A DNA stretch of 64,000 bases, taken from an uncultured Candidatus Melainabacteria bacterium (lineage in GTDB: Bacteria; Cyanobacteriota; Vampirovibrionia; Gastranaerophilales; Gastranaerophilaceae). A program made the translations under genes and the position numbers. Shown here piece after piece: positions 8,561 to 16,952 of this stretch (position 1 is the stretch's first letter; the number at the start of each line of letters is the position of its first letter). Location of the stretch: assembly GCA_947364235.1 (NCBI GenBank), contig CANARY010000003.1, positions 62,001 to 126,000 on the forward strand, written 5' to 3'. The notes beneath the pieces were generated by a model. The model did no database searches, was not told the origin of the DNA, and was given only the letters and a program-made list of their open reading frames with translations.

Positions 8561-8602
8561 AAAAATAAGGGCGGAGCCTGAAAGGCTCCGCCCTTATTTT
8601 TT
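8561..8602. terminator. Bidirectional intrinsic terminator
   Basis: Perfect 18-bp stem (8561-8578 with 8584-8601), 5-nt loop, GC-rich core flanked by A and T runs. It can therefore stop both the efflux operon (plus) and the facing gene at 8614-9063 (minus). Confidence 0.93.
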
Positions 8603-8613
8603 ATGTAAAAAAA

Positions 8614-9063
8614 TTATTTTTTCTTAGTTTCGTCAGCTGCTTTTTTTGCATCTTCTGCAGCTTTATCAGCATTTTTCTTTCCCCAGAATTTTAGTTTTCC
8701 GAAGAAGTTTTTGCATTTTTCTTTGAAAGTTTTCTTTGCAGCGGGAGTAAGTTCTTCGATTTTCTTTTCAGCAGCGTCAAGTTTTGTTTTGAGTTCATTA
8801 TTGATTGTTCCAAGTTCTTGAATCTGGTTTTTTAAGCCTTTGACTTGCCCGCCTTTTTTGAATCCGTAAACAGCTGAGCCTAAAGCAATTGCGCCAAGAG
8901 CGGTCATACCAAGCATGTTAGAAGCAGATTTTTTCTTCTCTGCTGTCTCCGGTTCATAAACCATAGGCATAGAAGAATAGTCTTCGTAACCTTGTATCTG
9001 GTTTTGGTTTTGAGGAACTGTCATTGCGTAACCTGCTGCGCCTGTACCTTTAATTGGGTCCAT
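8614..9063 (-). CDS. Unknown membrane protein with coiled coil and lysine-rich tail
   Basis: 149 residues. A Q/N/Y-rich N-terminus (about 15-40), one hydrophobic segment rich in small residues (about 50-68, L-G-M-T-A-L-G-A-I-A-L-G), then a heptad-like coiled coil (about 75-105) and a Lys/Ala tail ending K-K-K. The layout suggests a single-pass protein with a cytosolic or periplasmic coiled coil. The start at 9063 has an AGAAGGT-like site. It stands alone between terminators and mutL. No family is recognised. Confidence 0.7.
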   Translation of the reverse strand: MDPIKGTGAAGYAMTVPQNQNQIQGYEDYSSMPMVYEPETAEKKKSASNMLGMTALGAIALGSAVYGFKKGGQVKGLKNQIQELGTINNELKTKLDAAEKKIEELTPAAKKTFKEKCKNFFGKLKFWGKKNADKAAEDAKKAADETKKK

Positions 9064-9160
9064 ATTTACCTTCTTTCATAAAATTACTACACTTCTATAT
9101 CCTTATTAAAACAGGTGCAAAATAATTATTGCCATATTTTTTGTTAATGTAACGAATTCG

Positions 9161-10915
9161 TTACATATTTCTTTGAAAGAACTTTGCGATATCTTTGTGT
9201 TCCAAGATTTTTGAAATAGGGCGTCCGTGCGGGCAGGTAAACGGTTTTTCGCATGTTCGCCAGTTACGGATAATTTCCTGCATTTGGAATGTATTAAGAT
9301 AAGTATTAGCTTTAACAGCAGCTTTGCAGGATGTGGTAATCAAAATTCTTTCTTCGATGTTATCAATATCTCCTGAGATATTTTCTAAAATATCTGCTAA
9401 GATTTCTTTCGGTGAAACTTTGGAAATCAGCTGAGGAACTTTTTTGAAAATAGCTTCAGTTTCTGACATAAACTCTATTTCGTAACCAAATTTTTCCAGC
9501 TTTTCTTTGTTTGTTATTAAAAGTTCTTTATCGCTTGGTGAAATTTCTAAAATATCTGATATGAACAAAAGCTGGCAATCAATGTTTTTTGATTTTTTAA
9601 GTTTTTCGTAAATGTATCTTTCCTCTGCAATATGCTGGTCAACAATTTCTAAGCCTTCTTCTCGTTCGATAAGAATATAAGTTTTTTTATACTGACCGAT
9701 GATAATATCTTCTGGTATTGCAGGTTTTTCTTCTTCAATTTTTGTTTGATTAAACAAGATTGATGTTTGTTCTGTCTTAGGTTCTTCTGTTTTTCTTGGG
9801 AAAGAAAGAACGCGATGTTCTTCTTCTTTAGGCTTTTCAAAAATTGCAGCTATTGATGTGTTTTCTTCAACAAAAATTTCGTCAATTTCAGGTTCTTGGT
9901 GATTAACGATTTGAGGCGCAGGTTTTTCTACAATGCCTGTAAGTGCCATGTCTATTGAAGAGTATATAAAATTGAAAATCTGGTTAGGATTTTTATATCT
10001 TACTTCTTTTTTTGTCGGGTGGACATTAACATCTACATCTTCAGGCGGAATTTCAATATTTAGAACAAGAAACGGGTATCGTGAGCCGATTAGGTTTTTG
10101 TATGCTGTGTCAACGGATTTCTGGAAAATCGGACATTTAACGATACGGGAATTAACGTACGTGTAATAATCTTTTTTGCTTGCTCTTGTATAATCAGGAG
10201 TGCTTACGTAGCCTGAGATTTTAAGTCCTGACATTTTATCAGTTTTAAAAACTTTTCTAAGGTTTTTTGTGATATCTTCAGAAAAAACTTCTTTGATTGT
10301 CTGAAGAGTATCGTTTTGTCCTGTAGTTTTTAGTACTGTCTTACCGTTATTTTTAAGCTCAAAAGCGACTCCGGGATGAACAAGTGCTAACGACTGTAAG
10401 AGTTCTGAAATATATGCAAACTCGGTTTTTGAAGATTTTAAAAACTTTAAACGTGCAGGCAGGTTGTAAAATAAATCTTTTATTTCCATTATTGTGCCTA
10501 TTGCGCAGCCTGTCTGAGATTTTTTAACTTCTGAGTTTTCGCATTCTACTTTTGTTCCGTAATCGAAATCTTGTGTTCTTGTAATACAGGTAAGCTTTGA
10601 AATAGAGATTATACTGGCGAGAGCTTCTCCTCTAAACCCCATTGTTTTGACTGCATATAAATCTTCACCATTTGATATTTTGCTCGTAGCGTGCTTTGAA
10701 AATGCCAGTACAATGTCATCTGGATGAATGCCTGAGCCGTTATCTGCAACGCGGATGTTTCTGCAGTCGTTGGAAATCTCTACGCTTATTTTTGAAGCCC
10801 CTGCATCGACAGAGTTTTCAACAAGCTCTTTTACAACTGAAAATGGGCGTTCAATTACTTCCCCTGCTGCAATTTGGTTTATAACATTTTTAGTGAGCTG
10901 AACTATTCTTGTCAT
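9161..10915 (-). CDS. mutL: DNA mismatch repair protein MutL
   Basis: ATPase/endonuclease that couples MutS mismatch recognition to strand removal. The GHKL ATPase comes first: V-K-E-L-V-E-N-S-V-D-A-G with the catalytic Glu, D-N-G-S-G-I, and T-M-G-F-R-G-E-A-L. The C-terminal domain has D-Q-H-I-A-E-E-R-x3-E, close to the endonuclease motif DQHA(x)2E(x)4E, with A-C-K-A-A-V-K-A-N and C-P-H-G-R-P. It therefore probably nicks DNA itself, as in bacteria without MutH. The 584 residues include a proline/glutamate-rich linker (about 335-400). The start has TATAAT 6 nt upstream and no ribosome site. Confidence 0.94.
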   Translation of the reverse strand: MTRIVQLTKNVINQIAAGEVIERPFSVVKELVENSVDAGASKISVEISNDCRNIRVADNGSGIHPDDIVLAFSKHATSKISNGEDLYAVKTMGFRGEALASIISISKLTCITRTQDFDYGTKVECENSEVKKSQTGCAIGTIMEIKDLFYNLPARLKFLKSSKTEFAYISELLQSLALVHPGVAFELKNNGKTVLKTTGQNDTLQTIKEVFSEDITKNLRKVFKTDKMSGLKISGYVSTPDYTRASKKDYYTYVNSRIVKCPIFQKSVDTAYKNLIGSRYPFLVLNIEIPPEDVDVNVHPTKKEVRYKNPNQIFNFIYSSIDMALTGIVEKPAPQIVNHQEPEIDEIFVEENTSIAAIFEKPKEEEHRVLSFPRKTEEPKTEQTSILFNQTKIEEEKPAIPEDIIIGQYKKTYILIEREEGLEIVDQHIAEERYIYEKLKKSKNIDCQLLFISDILEISPSDKELLITNKEKLEKFGYEIEFMSETEAIFKKVPQLISKVSPKEILADILENISGDIDNIEERILITTSCKAAVKANTYLNTFQMQEIIRNWRTCEKPFTCPHGRPISKILEHKDIAKFFQRNM

Positions 10916-10921
10916 AGGTTA

Positions 10922-10927
10922 ATTATA
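10922..10927 (-). promoter_or_regulatory. -10 box of leaderless mutL transcript
   Basis: On the minus strand TATAAT lies exactly 6 nt before the mutL ATG, with TAACCT between. No Shine-Dalgarno site is possible. The divergent gene at 10976 has its own TATAAT at 10947-10952. Confidence 0.55.
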
Positions 10928-10975
10928 CATCAAAATTTTTTTAGTATATAATATGTGTAAACAGGAGTATGGCAG

Positions 10976-12103
10976 ATGGCAAAAAAGAAAAAAATAAAAG
11001 TAGCATTTCCGCATATGGGAACAATTTCTATAGCTTGGGCAGCTGGTTTGAGAAAAGTCGGCGTTGAACCTTACGTTCCGCCTTATACCAGTAAAAAAAC
11101 TTTGTCATACGGTACAAAAAATTCGCCGGAAGCAATTTGTCTTCCTTATAAGCTGATTTTAGGGAATTTTATTGAAGCAATTGAAGGCGGAGCTGATTAT
11201 GTTGCGATGATTACTTCACCGGGTATATGCCGTTTAGGTGAATATGGAAATAATATTTACAATACTCTTAAAGATTTGGGATACAAAGCTAATTACATTG
11301 AGCTTTCTTTGTATGACGGCATCAAAGGGCTGTATAACTTTTTAAAAGAGATTTCCGGAAAAAATGACCCTGTGTTAATTTTGCGTGCTATTAATATTAC
11401 TATCCGAAAAATTTTTGCTATTGATGATTTAGACAGCGCACTTTCTTTTTATCGAGCAAGAGAAGTTAAATTTGGCGAAGCTGAAAGAAACTATAAAAAA
11501 GCGCTCAAAATAATAGATAAAGCTAATTCAACTCATGATTTAAAAAAAGCTTATGCACTTGCATTAAAAGAGATTGAGAAAACTGAGATTGATTCAAATA
11601 GAGAAGTTTTGCATGTTGATTTAACTGGTGAAATTTTCCTTGTAAATGACGAGTTCTCTAATCAGAATATTGAACGCGAACTTGGCAGGATGGGGGTTCA
11701 AACAAGAAGAAGCCTGACTGTCGGCAGTTTCTTAAAAGATGCAATTATTCCGAAAGCATTCAGACCGCCTGAAACTCACCTGCAGAGAGCTGAGAGAATG
11801 GCGAAGCCTTATTTGATGAGAGATATCGGCGGTGATGCACTTGAATGTGTTTCTGACGTTGTGTTTGCTGATGAAAAAGGTAAAGATGGTATTATTCATA
11901 TTTCTCCGTTTACTTGTATGCCGGAAATTATGTCGCAGAATATTTTCCCTACAATGAGAGAAGAACACGAAATTCCTATATTAACGCTGATTATGGATGA
12001 GCAGACAGGTAAAGCAGGGTATATTACAAGACTTGAAGCTTTTGTTGATTTGATGAGACGTAAAAAACGCTCTAAACTTGGCAAAATTAAAACAAGAATA
12101 TAG
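10976..12103 (+). CDS. Acyl-CoA dehydratase activase-related protein (DUF2229-like)
   Basis: 375-residue relative of the C-terminal part of the large CoA-substrate-specific enzyme activases/2-hydroxyacyl-CoA dehydratase family. After a lysine-rich start it reads K-V-A-F-P-H-M-G-T. Conserved cysteines lie in A-I-C-L-P-Y-K, S-P-G-I-C-R-L-G and S-P-F-T-C-M-P-E, which in this family ligate an iron-sulfur cluster. Substrate is unknown; no neighbouring dehydratase subunit is present. The start is the ATG after CAGGAG, about 8 nt downstream; an ATG 7 nt earlier is out of frame. A TATAAT at 10947-10952 gives it a conventional short leader. Confidence 0.75.
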   Translation: MAKKKKIKVAFPHMGTISIAWAAGLRKVGVEPYVPPYTSKKTLSYGTKNSPEAICLPYKLILGNFIEAIEGGADYVAMITSPGICRLGEYGNNIYNTLKDLGYKANYIELSLYDGIKGLYNFLKEISGKNDPVLILRAINITIRKIFAIDDLDSALSFYRAREVKFGEAERNYKKALKIIDKANSTHDLKKAYALALKEIEKTEIDSNREVLHVDLTGEIFLVNDEFSNQNIERELGRMGVQTRRSLTVGSFLKDAIIPKAFRPPETHLQRAERMAKPYLMRDIGGDALECVSDVVFADEKGKDGIIHISPFTCMPEIMSQNIFPTMREEHEIPILTLIMDEQTGKAGYITRLEAFVDLMRRKKRSKLGKIKTRI

Positions 12104-12262
12104 GTTAGCACTCTTCCTAATCTCGCGCAGGAAGGGGGCGCATTTACTCTACCGTAGGATTTCCAGTTTGTAGTTTCAAAACCGACCAAATACATTTACC
12201 CCCTGGAACTTTTTTAAATTTTCTTCGTCTAAGTGTATAGAATAGCTTGAGGAGGAAATTAG
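12104..12262 (+). promoter_or_regulatory. Structured leader and promoter region of the sigma factor gene
   Basis: A 159-nt gap with competing pairings. 12113-12118 pairs with 12129-12134. A GGGGG run (12134-12138) can pair with CCCCC (12199-12203). 12161-12166 can pair with 12203-12208, just before a T-run. The last two cross each other, giving either a pseudoknot or a terminator/antiterminator switch. CATTTAC is repeated at 12141 and 12193. A -10-like TATAGA lies near 12235 and a GAGGAGG ribosome site just before the ATG. I do not recognise a known riboswitch class. Confidence 0.4.
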
Positions 12263-13192
12263 ATGAGTAGAGCTTTTAGTAATGCAGAATTTATAGATAC
12301 GACTGAAATGGATGCGAGTCTGCCTAAGACTTTCAGTACAATTGTTAATAATGATGATATTTTACAAATGTATTTGAAAGAAATCGGGCGTAAGAAAATG
12401 CTCACAAAAGCAGAAGAAGTTGAGCTTGGCCGTGCAATTCAAGAAGGCGGAGTGAAAGAAAGAGAGCTTGCAAAGAAAAAACTTATTCAAGCTAACTTGA
12501 GACTTGTTGTAAGCATAGCTAAAAAATATATCGGACAGGGAATTCTTTTCATGGATCTTGTTCAGGAAGGTTCTTTAGGTTTAATCAAGGCGGCTGAGAA
12601 ATTTGATTATAAAAAGAATTTTAAGTTCTCAACTTATGCGACTTGGTGGATTAAGCAAACGATTATCAGGGCTATTTCAAATCATTCCAGAACGATAAGA
12701 ATTCCTGTGCACATGCTGGAAAAGATTAGAAAATACAAAAAAGCGTGTGATATAGCTTCTTGTGATGATACTATGGAAGTAGATAATGAGACGATTTCAA
12801 AGATTTCAGGATTGGATGAGAAAAAGATTGATGAAGTAAAAAATGCTCTCAAAAAAGAGCCGATAAGCTTGGATACGTTTGTAACGGATGATTTGTGTAT
12901 TCAGGATTATGTTGAAGATACTTCTTACTCTTCTCCGGAAAACAGTGCTCAGAAGAATTTACAGAAAAAAGATGTTAAAAGGCTTTTAGCCGAACTTGAT
13001 GAGCGTGAAAGAGAAATCCTTATTAGAAGATTTGGTATTGGGAACGAAGAGCCTAAAACTCTTGAACAGATTGGAAACGATTTGGGATTTTCAAAAGAGA
13101 GAATAAGGCAGCTTGAAAACATTGCAATCCAAAAGTTGAGGAAAGTTGAGCGTGTGGATAGATTAAAAACTTATATTGAATCAGATGTGTGA
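12263..13192 (+). CDS. RNA polymerase sigma-70 factor (RpoD/SigA family)
   Basis: 309 residues. Region 1.2 ([12 protein letters not shown]) precedes region 2 ([26 protein letters not shown]) with the -10-reading helix [11 protein letters not shown]. Region 3 follows, then region 4 with [15 protein letters not shown] and the -35 helix [11 protein letters not shown]. It has no long region 1.1, so it resembles cyanobacterial group 1/2 factors. Whether it is the primary factor cannot be told from one locus. Its last 22 nt overlap the end of the opposing GH77 gene. Confidence 0.9.
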   Translation: MSRAFSNAEFIDTTEMDASLPKTFSTIVNNDDILQMYLKEIGRKKMLTKAEEVELGRAIQEGGVKERELAKKKLIQANLRLVVSIAKKYIGQGILFMDLVQEGSLGLIKAAEKFDYKKNFKFSTYATWWIKQTIIRAISNHSRTIRIPVHMLEKIRKYKKACDIASCDDTMEVDNETISKISGLDEKKIDEVKNALKKEPISLDTFVTDDLCIQDYVEDTSYSSPENSAQKNLQKKDVKRLLAELDEREREILIRRFGIGNEEPKTLEQIGNDLGFSKERIRQLENIAIQKLRKVERVDRLKTYIESDV

Positions 13193-14844
13193 TTTTTGTA
13201 ATACTTTACTAAACCATATAACATCAGACCGGAGCAGATAATTCCAATGCACCATTTTAGTGCGGAGTGAGTCTGCTTTTCTTTTTGCTCGAGAATTTTT
13301 CTGTATTTAATAATCTGCTTGAAAAGTTTCGGCTCTTTTTTATCAAGTCCTTGAACTTTGAAATTCCTTTCCAGAGCGTCCATTGGATTAAAACCTTTGC
13401 CGTTTTCAAGTGCGCTGAAATATTTTTCCTGGTAATCTAAAGGTACAAGTTTAGCGTAATTTTCATTTGCATTTATGTTGTTTTGGAACTGACCTTCGAT
13501 GTTTAACGCATCCATAAAATAAATCATGTTATGTTTTGCGCTCATAGGCTCTGCGAGCTTTAATTTCATAAATTCTTTTTCGTTTTTAATTTCTCCGTAG
13601 ATTTCAGATAAAGCTTTTTTCTGTTCGCGGGTTATAAGAGAAACGGGAGAATCGTGGTTTTTTGCTCCTATTATAAAACTGTCAGGGTTCCATCCGAGTT
13701 TTAAGAAACTCTTGCTGCTTCCCCAGCTGGAAGATAAATAGTCTGAAGTGTAAATTCCTATGTGGTTTTTGGAATGTGTATTTTCGAGCATTATGCTTTT
13801 ATAATCAAAATCTGCACCTTTGACTTTTTTAACTTCTTCTTCAATTATGTCTAAAATCTTTTCGCCGTAATATTTTTTGTTAATAATGCCGTCTTTTATT
13901 TGTGGCTGGTTAATATAAGTTTCTGCGGCGTCAACTCTTATACCGTCATATTTTTGGGCGTAAAATTTAACTTTTTCTCTCAAAAGTTTTTCGCCTTCCG
14001 GCGTGTCAAAGTTGAGCGCTGGAAGCTCCCAGCCAATAGTAGTGTCTTTATGGAAAGCTTTCTGATTAGCCCAAACTTCATCGTAAGAAAATCCGCAAAT
14101 CATGTCGCCGTTAAGTTTCAGTCCGCGTTTGTTTAATTCTTCTTTTGCTCTTTTTAAACTGTCTTCTGCTAAAAATTGTTTGAAATAATAAAAATCAATT
14201 TCTTTTCCTTTGAGTTTTTTAATTTCTTCAATGCGTTTTGCGCGTTTATCTGGAGGAAGCTCATAAAGATTTTTATCGATATCGTTCCAATTTTTGTACT
14301 CGTGTGTTCCGTTGATTTCATGCAGCACTCTATACAGAGCTTTGGGCTCTAACCTTTCGCTGTTTTCGAATTTAAATTTTTCAAACTCAGATTTAAATTT
14401 TCCTTCTTCAAAAATTTTTCTTAACGCTTTTTCTTCTGTTTTAAGGCAGTCGAAATTTACGTGAGTTTGATGCGGGCTGCTTTTGACTATTTTGTTGTAA
14501 TCTTCTTGTGAAATGTAGTCTTTAATATTAATAACATGACTGCCTAAGTCCATTGAAGTTCCTGAATAAAAAGGATAATATTCGTTATGTTTGTGATATT
14601 GTCCCATAGGAAGGATTTGAACTTCATTAATTCCCCAGTATTTTTTAGCAAAATCAAAAAACTCAAGACTTTCTTTTGTACCTATATTTCCAACTCCTGT
14701 CTTGTTCGGCAGAGATGTAGCAGGTATGATTAAAACTGATTTTCCTTTTGATTTTGCAGAATTTAATACATGCGAATATCCGGCTTCTTCAGAAGGTTTC
14801 AGCCGTCGTTGAAATGTAATATTATTTTGCGCGCAAATTTTCAT
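13171..14844 (-). CDS. GH77-like 4-alpha-glucanotransferase with N-terminal tag and C-terminal membrane segment
   Basis: 557-residue relative of MalQ, which moves maltodextrin segments between alpha-glucans. [10 protein letters not shown] near the start, [11 protein letters not shown] (likely nucleophile Asp), I-M-L-E-N-T-H (candidate acid/base Glu) and K-N-H-D-S-P match the (beta/alpha)8 active-site strands, though divergent. Oddities are a leader [14 protein letters not shown] shared in style with other proteins here, and a hydrophobic helix at the C-terminus ([16 protein letters not shown]). MalQ is normally a soluble cytosolic enzyme. I start at ATG 14844, after an AGGTGTG-type site, not at 14877. 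Confidence 0.75.
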   Translation of the reverse strand: MKICAQNNITFQRRLKPSEEAGYSHVLNSAKSKGKSVLIIPATSLPNKTGVGNIGTKESLEFFDFAKKYWGINEVQILPMGQYHKHNEYYPFYSGTSMDLGSHVINIKDYISQEDYNKIVKSSPHQTHVNFDCLKTEEKALRKIFEEGKFKSEFEKFKFENSERLEPKALYRVLHEINGTHEYKNWNDIDKNLYELPPDKRAKRIEEIKKLKGKEIDFYYFKQFLAEDSLKRAKEELNKRGLKLNGDMICGFSYDEVWANQKAFHKDTTIGWELPALNFDTPEGEKLLREKVKFYAQKYDGIRVDAAETYINQPQIKDGIINKKYYGEKILDIIEEEVKKVKGADFDYKSIMLENTHSKNHIGIYTSDYLSSSWGSSKSFLKLGWNPDSFIIGAKNHDSPVSLITREQKKALSEIYGEIKNEKEFMKLKLAEPMSAKHNMIYFMDALNIEGQFQNNINANENYAKLVPLDYQEKYFSALENGKGFNPMDALERNFKVQGLDKKEPKLFKQIIKYRKILEQKEKQTHSALKWCIGIICSGLMLYGLVKYYKNHTSDSI

Positions 14845-14928
14845 AACTACACACCTGTATATATTAAAACTCATCAAATATGATTTTTGCTATATATATG
14901 TAGAATTGTTAAAACTCACTTACAAAAA

Positions 14929-14957
14929 TTGCAATATAGGCTTATTTAAGATAGGAT
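14929..14957 (+). promoter_or_regulatory. Promoter of the SLH-protein gene
   Basis: TTGCAA (14929-14934), 17-bp spacer, TAGGAT (14952-14957). The ATG lies 36 nt further on, after a strong AAGGAGG. Spacing and boxes fit sigma-70. The good ribosome site suits an abundant envelope protein. Confidence 0.6.
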
Positions 14958-14992
14958 TAAAATAAAAATTATAATAAAAAGGAGGACTATAA

Positions 14993-16129
14993 ATGTTCAA
15001 AAAATTATTGAAAGGTGTGTTCGCATTAGCAGTTCTAATGATGTTTAACAGCCCTGCTCAAGCGTTTTACACTGATATGGATGCAGATCACTGGGCATAT
15101 CAATCAATCAAATTCTTGACAGAAGTCGGTGTTGTAGTTGGTTATCCGGATGGAACTTACAAACCTGATATTCCTGTTACAAGAGCAGAATTTGCTTCTA
15201 TGGCGATTAAAGCTTTAGGTCAGGAAGATGCAAGCGTTACTCAAGATATTCACTTCTCAGATATTGAACCAAGCTTCTGGGCTTATGATATTATCAAAAA
15301 AGCTGTTTATTTTGATTTAATTCCTGATGCAGACGGTCAGAGATTCAGACCTTATGAATCTGTTACAAGAGCAGAAGCTATTACAATAGCTGTAAATGCT
15401 TTAACTACTAAACAAATTAGTGAACAAAGAGCACAAGATATAATTGCAAAAAGCTATGAAGATTACACTCAAATGCCGGCTTGGTTCTTGATTGCTGCTG
15501 GTAAAGCACAATTATTAGACTTAATCATTGTAATGCCTGGCAGTGAAGGCAAGCTTGAAGCAGACAGACCTGCTAACAGAGCAGAAGTAGCAGCTCTTCT
15601 TTACAAAATGATGCAGGAAGCTAAGCTTAATCCGAACGCTAAGCTTGCTGAAAGCATGCAAAAAAGAACAGCTGACGGCTATATTGTTGATAATGTAAGA
15701 GTTCAAGGTTCAATTGGTATTATTCCAGCTGGTGCAATTTTCCCTATTAAAATGGAAACAGTTGTGGGTTCTCAAATTTCTAATGTAAGTGATATTTACA
15801 CAGCAAAAGTTCCTAAAAATATCATTACAAAAGATAAATACCTTTTGATTTCTGAAAACAGCGATCTTAAAGGTCAGGTAAAACATGTTCAAAGAGCGCA
15901 GTTATTCAGACAGAATGGTGAAGTAATCGTTAAAAACGAGCTTCTTGTAACTCCAAATGATCAAGCTGTAATGCTTTACGGTGTTGCAACTGTTGATCCT
16001 GGCCAGTTAGGTTTCTGGAGAAAATTGTTCAAAGGCGCAAAAGTTCTTACAATGCCGGGACAAATTGTTAATATCAGACTTTTAGGACCATTGAAGATTG
16101 ACTTAACTAATGGTTACATTTACGAATAG
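14993..16129 (+). CDS. S-layer homology (SLH) domain envelope protein
   Basis: 378 residues with a signal peptide ending S-P-A-Q-A-F. Three SLH repeats follow. Repeat 1 (about 27-75) has H-W-A-Y, G-Y-P-D-G-T-Y-K-P and V-T-R-A-E-F. Repeat 2 (about 88-140) has F-W-A-Y and V-T-R-A-E-A. Repeat 3 (about 155-210) is weaker, ending N-R-A-E-V-A-A-L-L. SLH domains bind secondary polymers of the cell wall; in cyanobacteria they sit at the N-terminus of outer-membrane porins and anchor them to peptidoglycan. Here the C-terminal 160 residues are beta-rich but too short for a porin barrel. It may bridge wall and outer membrane. Confidence 0.88.
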   Translation: MFKKLLKGVFALAVLMMFNSPAQAFYTDMDADHWAYQSIKFLTEVGVVVGYPDGTYKPDIPVTRAEFASMAIKALGQEDASVTQDIHFSDIEPSFWAYDIIKKAVYFDLIPDADGQRFRPYESVTRAEAITIAVNALTTKQISEQRAQDIIAKSYEDYTQMPAWFLIAAGKAQLLDLIIVMPGSEGKLEADRPANRAEVAALLYKMMQEAKLNPNAKLAESMQKRTADGYIVDNVRVQGSIGIIPAGAIFPIKMETVVGSQISNVSDIYTAKVPKNIITKDKYLLISENSDLKGQVKHVQRAQLFRQNGEVIVKNELLVTPNDQAVMLYGVATVDPGQLGFWRKLFKGAKVLTMPGQIVNIRLLGPLKIDLTNGYIYE

Positions 16130-16149
16130 TCTATTGTAAACAAAAAATA

Positions 16150-16950
16150 TTATTCAATGATTTCCGGAGGTTTTTTAAAATACTCCGGAAATTTTTTTGT
16201 ATATTCTTTCAGCTCAGTGCAGAAAGCTTCCAGATCAAATGAAATTCCTTTAGCAGCAGGAAAAGTTTTTATGCCAAATGATTTAAATAGTGCACGCATA
16301 AATATGTTAGCAATAGAGTCGCTGCCTCTTTCCCATGGAGTTGCATGAGCCAAAATCCAGCGAATTTCTGCAATAGATTCCATAATGTGCGGTAAATCTT
16401 TTTGTTTTAAATCTTCGGCTCTATACTTCTGGAATAATTTGGTATAAATGTTATCAATATGTTCAAAAACTGCATTTATAAATTTATCATCAGCATGCAG
16501 AAGGAAAGTCTTTTTGTCTTTTGCGGGACGTGTTAATTCGATATCTGGAAACGGATTTGTAAGCGGATTTTCTATTGTTTTGTTGAAACGGTCTGAGTAT
16601 GTTTTGTATTTTGCATTTCCGGATTTACCGTAAGGTGTTGCTAAGCTGTATCCATCCCATTCAGAACCGTGTTCCCAGCCTGTTCTCGCGCATCTTAAAA
16701 TACCAGTATGAGACCGAAGAGATAAATTTGATGTAATTAGGTTTGCATCTTTAACTCCTTCGGTAATTTTCCGTAAAACTTCTTCGGAGCTTTTATGATT
16801 TAAAATATTTTCTGCGGCTTGGTTTGCGGTTTCTTTAATTACTGCTGCCCAATCAGCATTTTTTCCATATCCTCGAATGTTAATATAAAAATCTTTTTTA
16901 TGGAACTTAAGCTTGGGTGAATATGGATTTGCTTCGAATGTTACTTGCAT
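16150..16950 (-). CDS. Unknown protein downstream of hisS
   Basis: 266 residues, no signal peptide or membrane helix. The N-terminus (M-Q-V-T-F-E-A ... L-K-F-H-K) resembles the short leader of other lineage-specific proteins here. A conspicuous C-terminal motif is I-R-W-I-L-A-H-A-T-P-W-E-R-G-S-D-S-I-A (about 195-215), followed by a helical end. The W...A-x-P-x-x-R-G-S pattern looks like a conserved functional site but I cannot assign a family. It starts 2 nt after the hisS stop and is probably co-transcribed with it. A role in translation is not implied. Confidence 0.7.
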   Translation of the reverse strand: MQVTFEANPYSPKLKFHKKDFYINIRGYGKNADWAAVIKETANQAAENILNHKSSEEVLRKITEGVKDANLITSNLSLRSHTGILRCARTGWEHGSEWDGYSLATPYGKSGNAKYKTYSDRFNKTIENPLTNPFPDIELTRPAKDKKTFLLHADDKFINAVFEHIDNIYTKLFQKYRAEDLKQKDLPHIMESIAEIRWILAHATPWERGSDSIANIFMRALFKSFGIKTFPAAKGISFDLEAFCTELKEYTKKFPEYFKKPPEIIE

Positions 16951-16952
16951 AT

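Noticed and set aside
11896..12195. Minus-strand frame starting M-Y-L-V-G-F-E-T-T
   Set aside because: Mostly antisense to the 10976 gene, and its start falls in the structured leader before the sigma factor gene. No ribosome site.
14934..14943. ATATAGGCT match to the terminal repeat of the 187-nt element (2787-2794)
   Set aside because: A 9-base match in AT-rich DNA is expected by chance; no further similarity.
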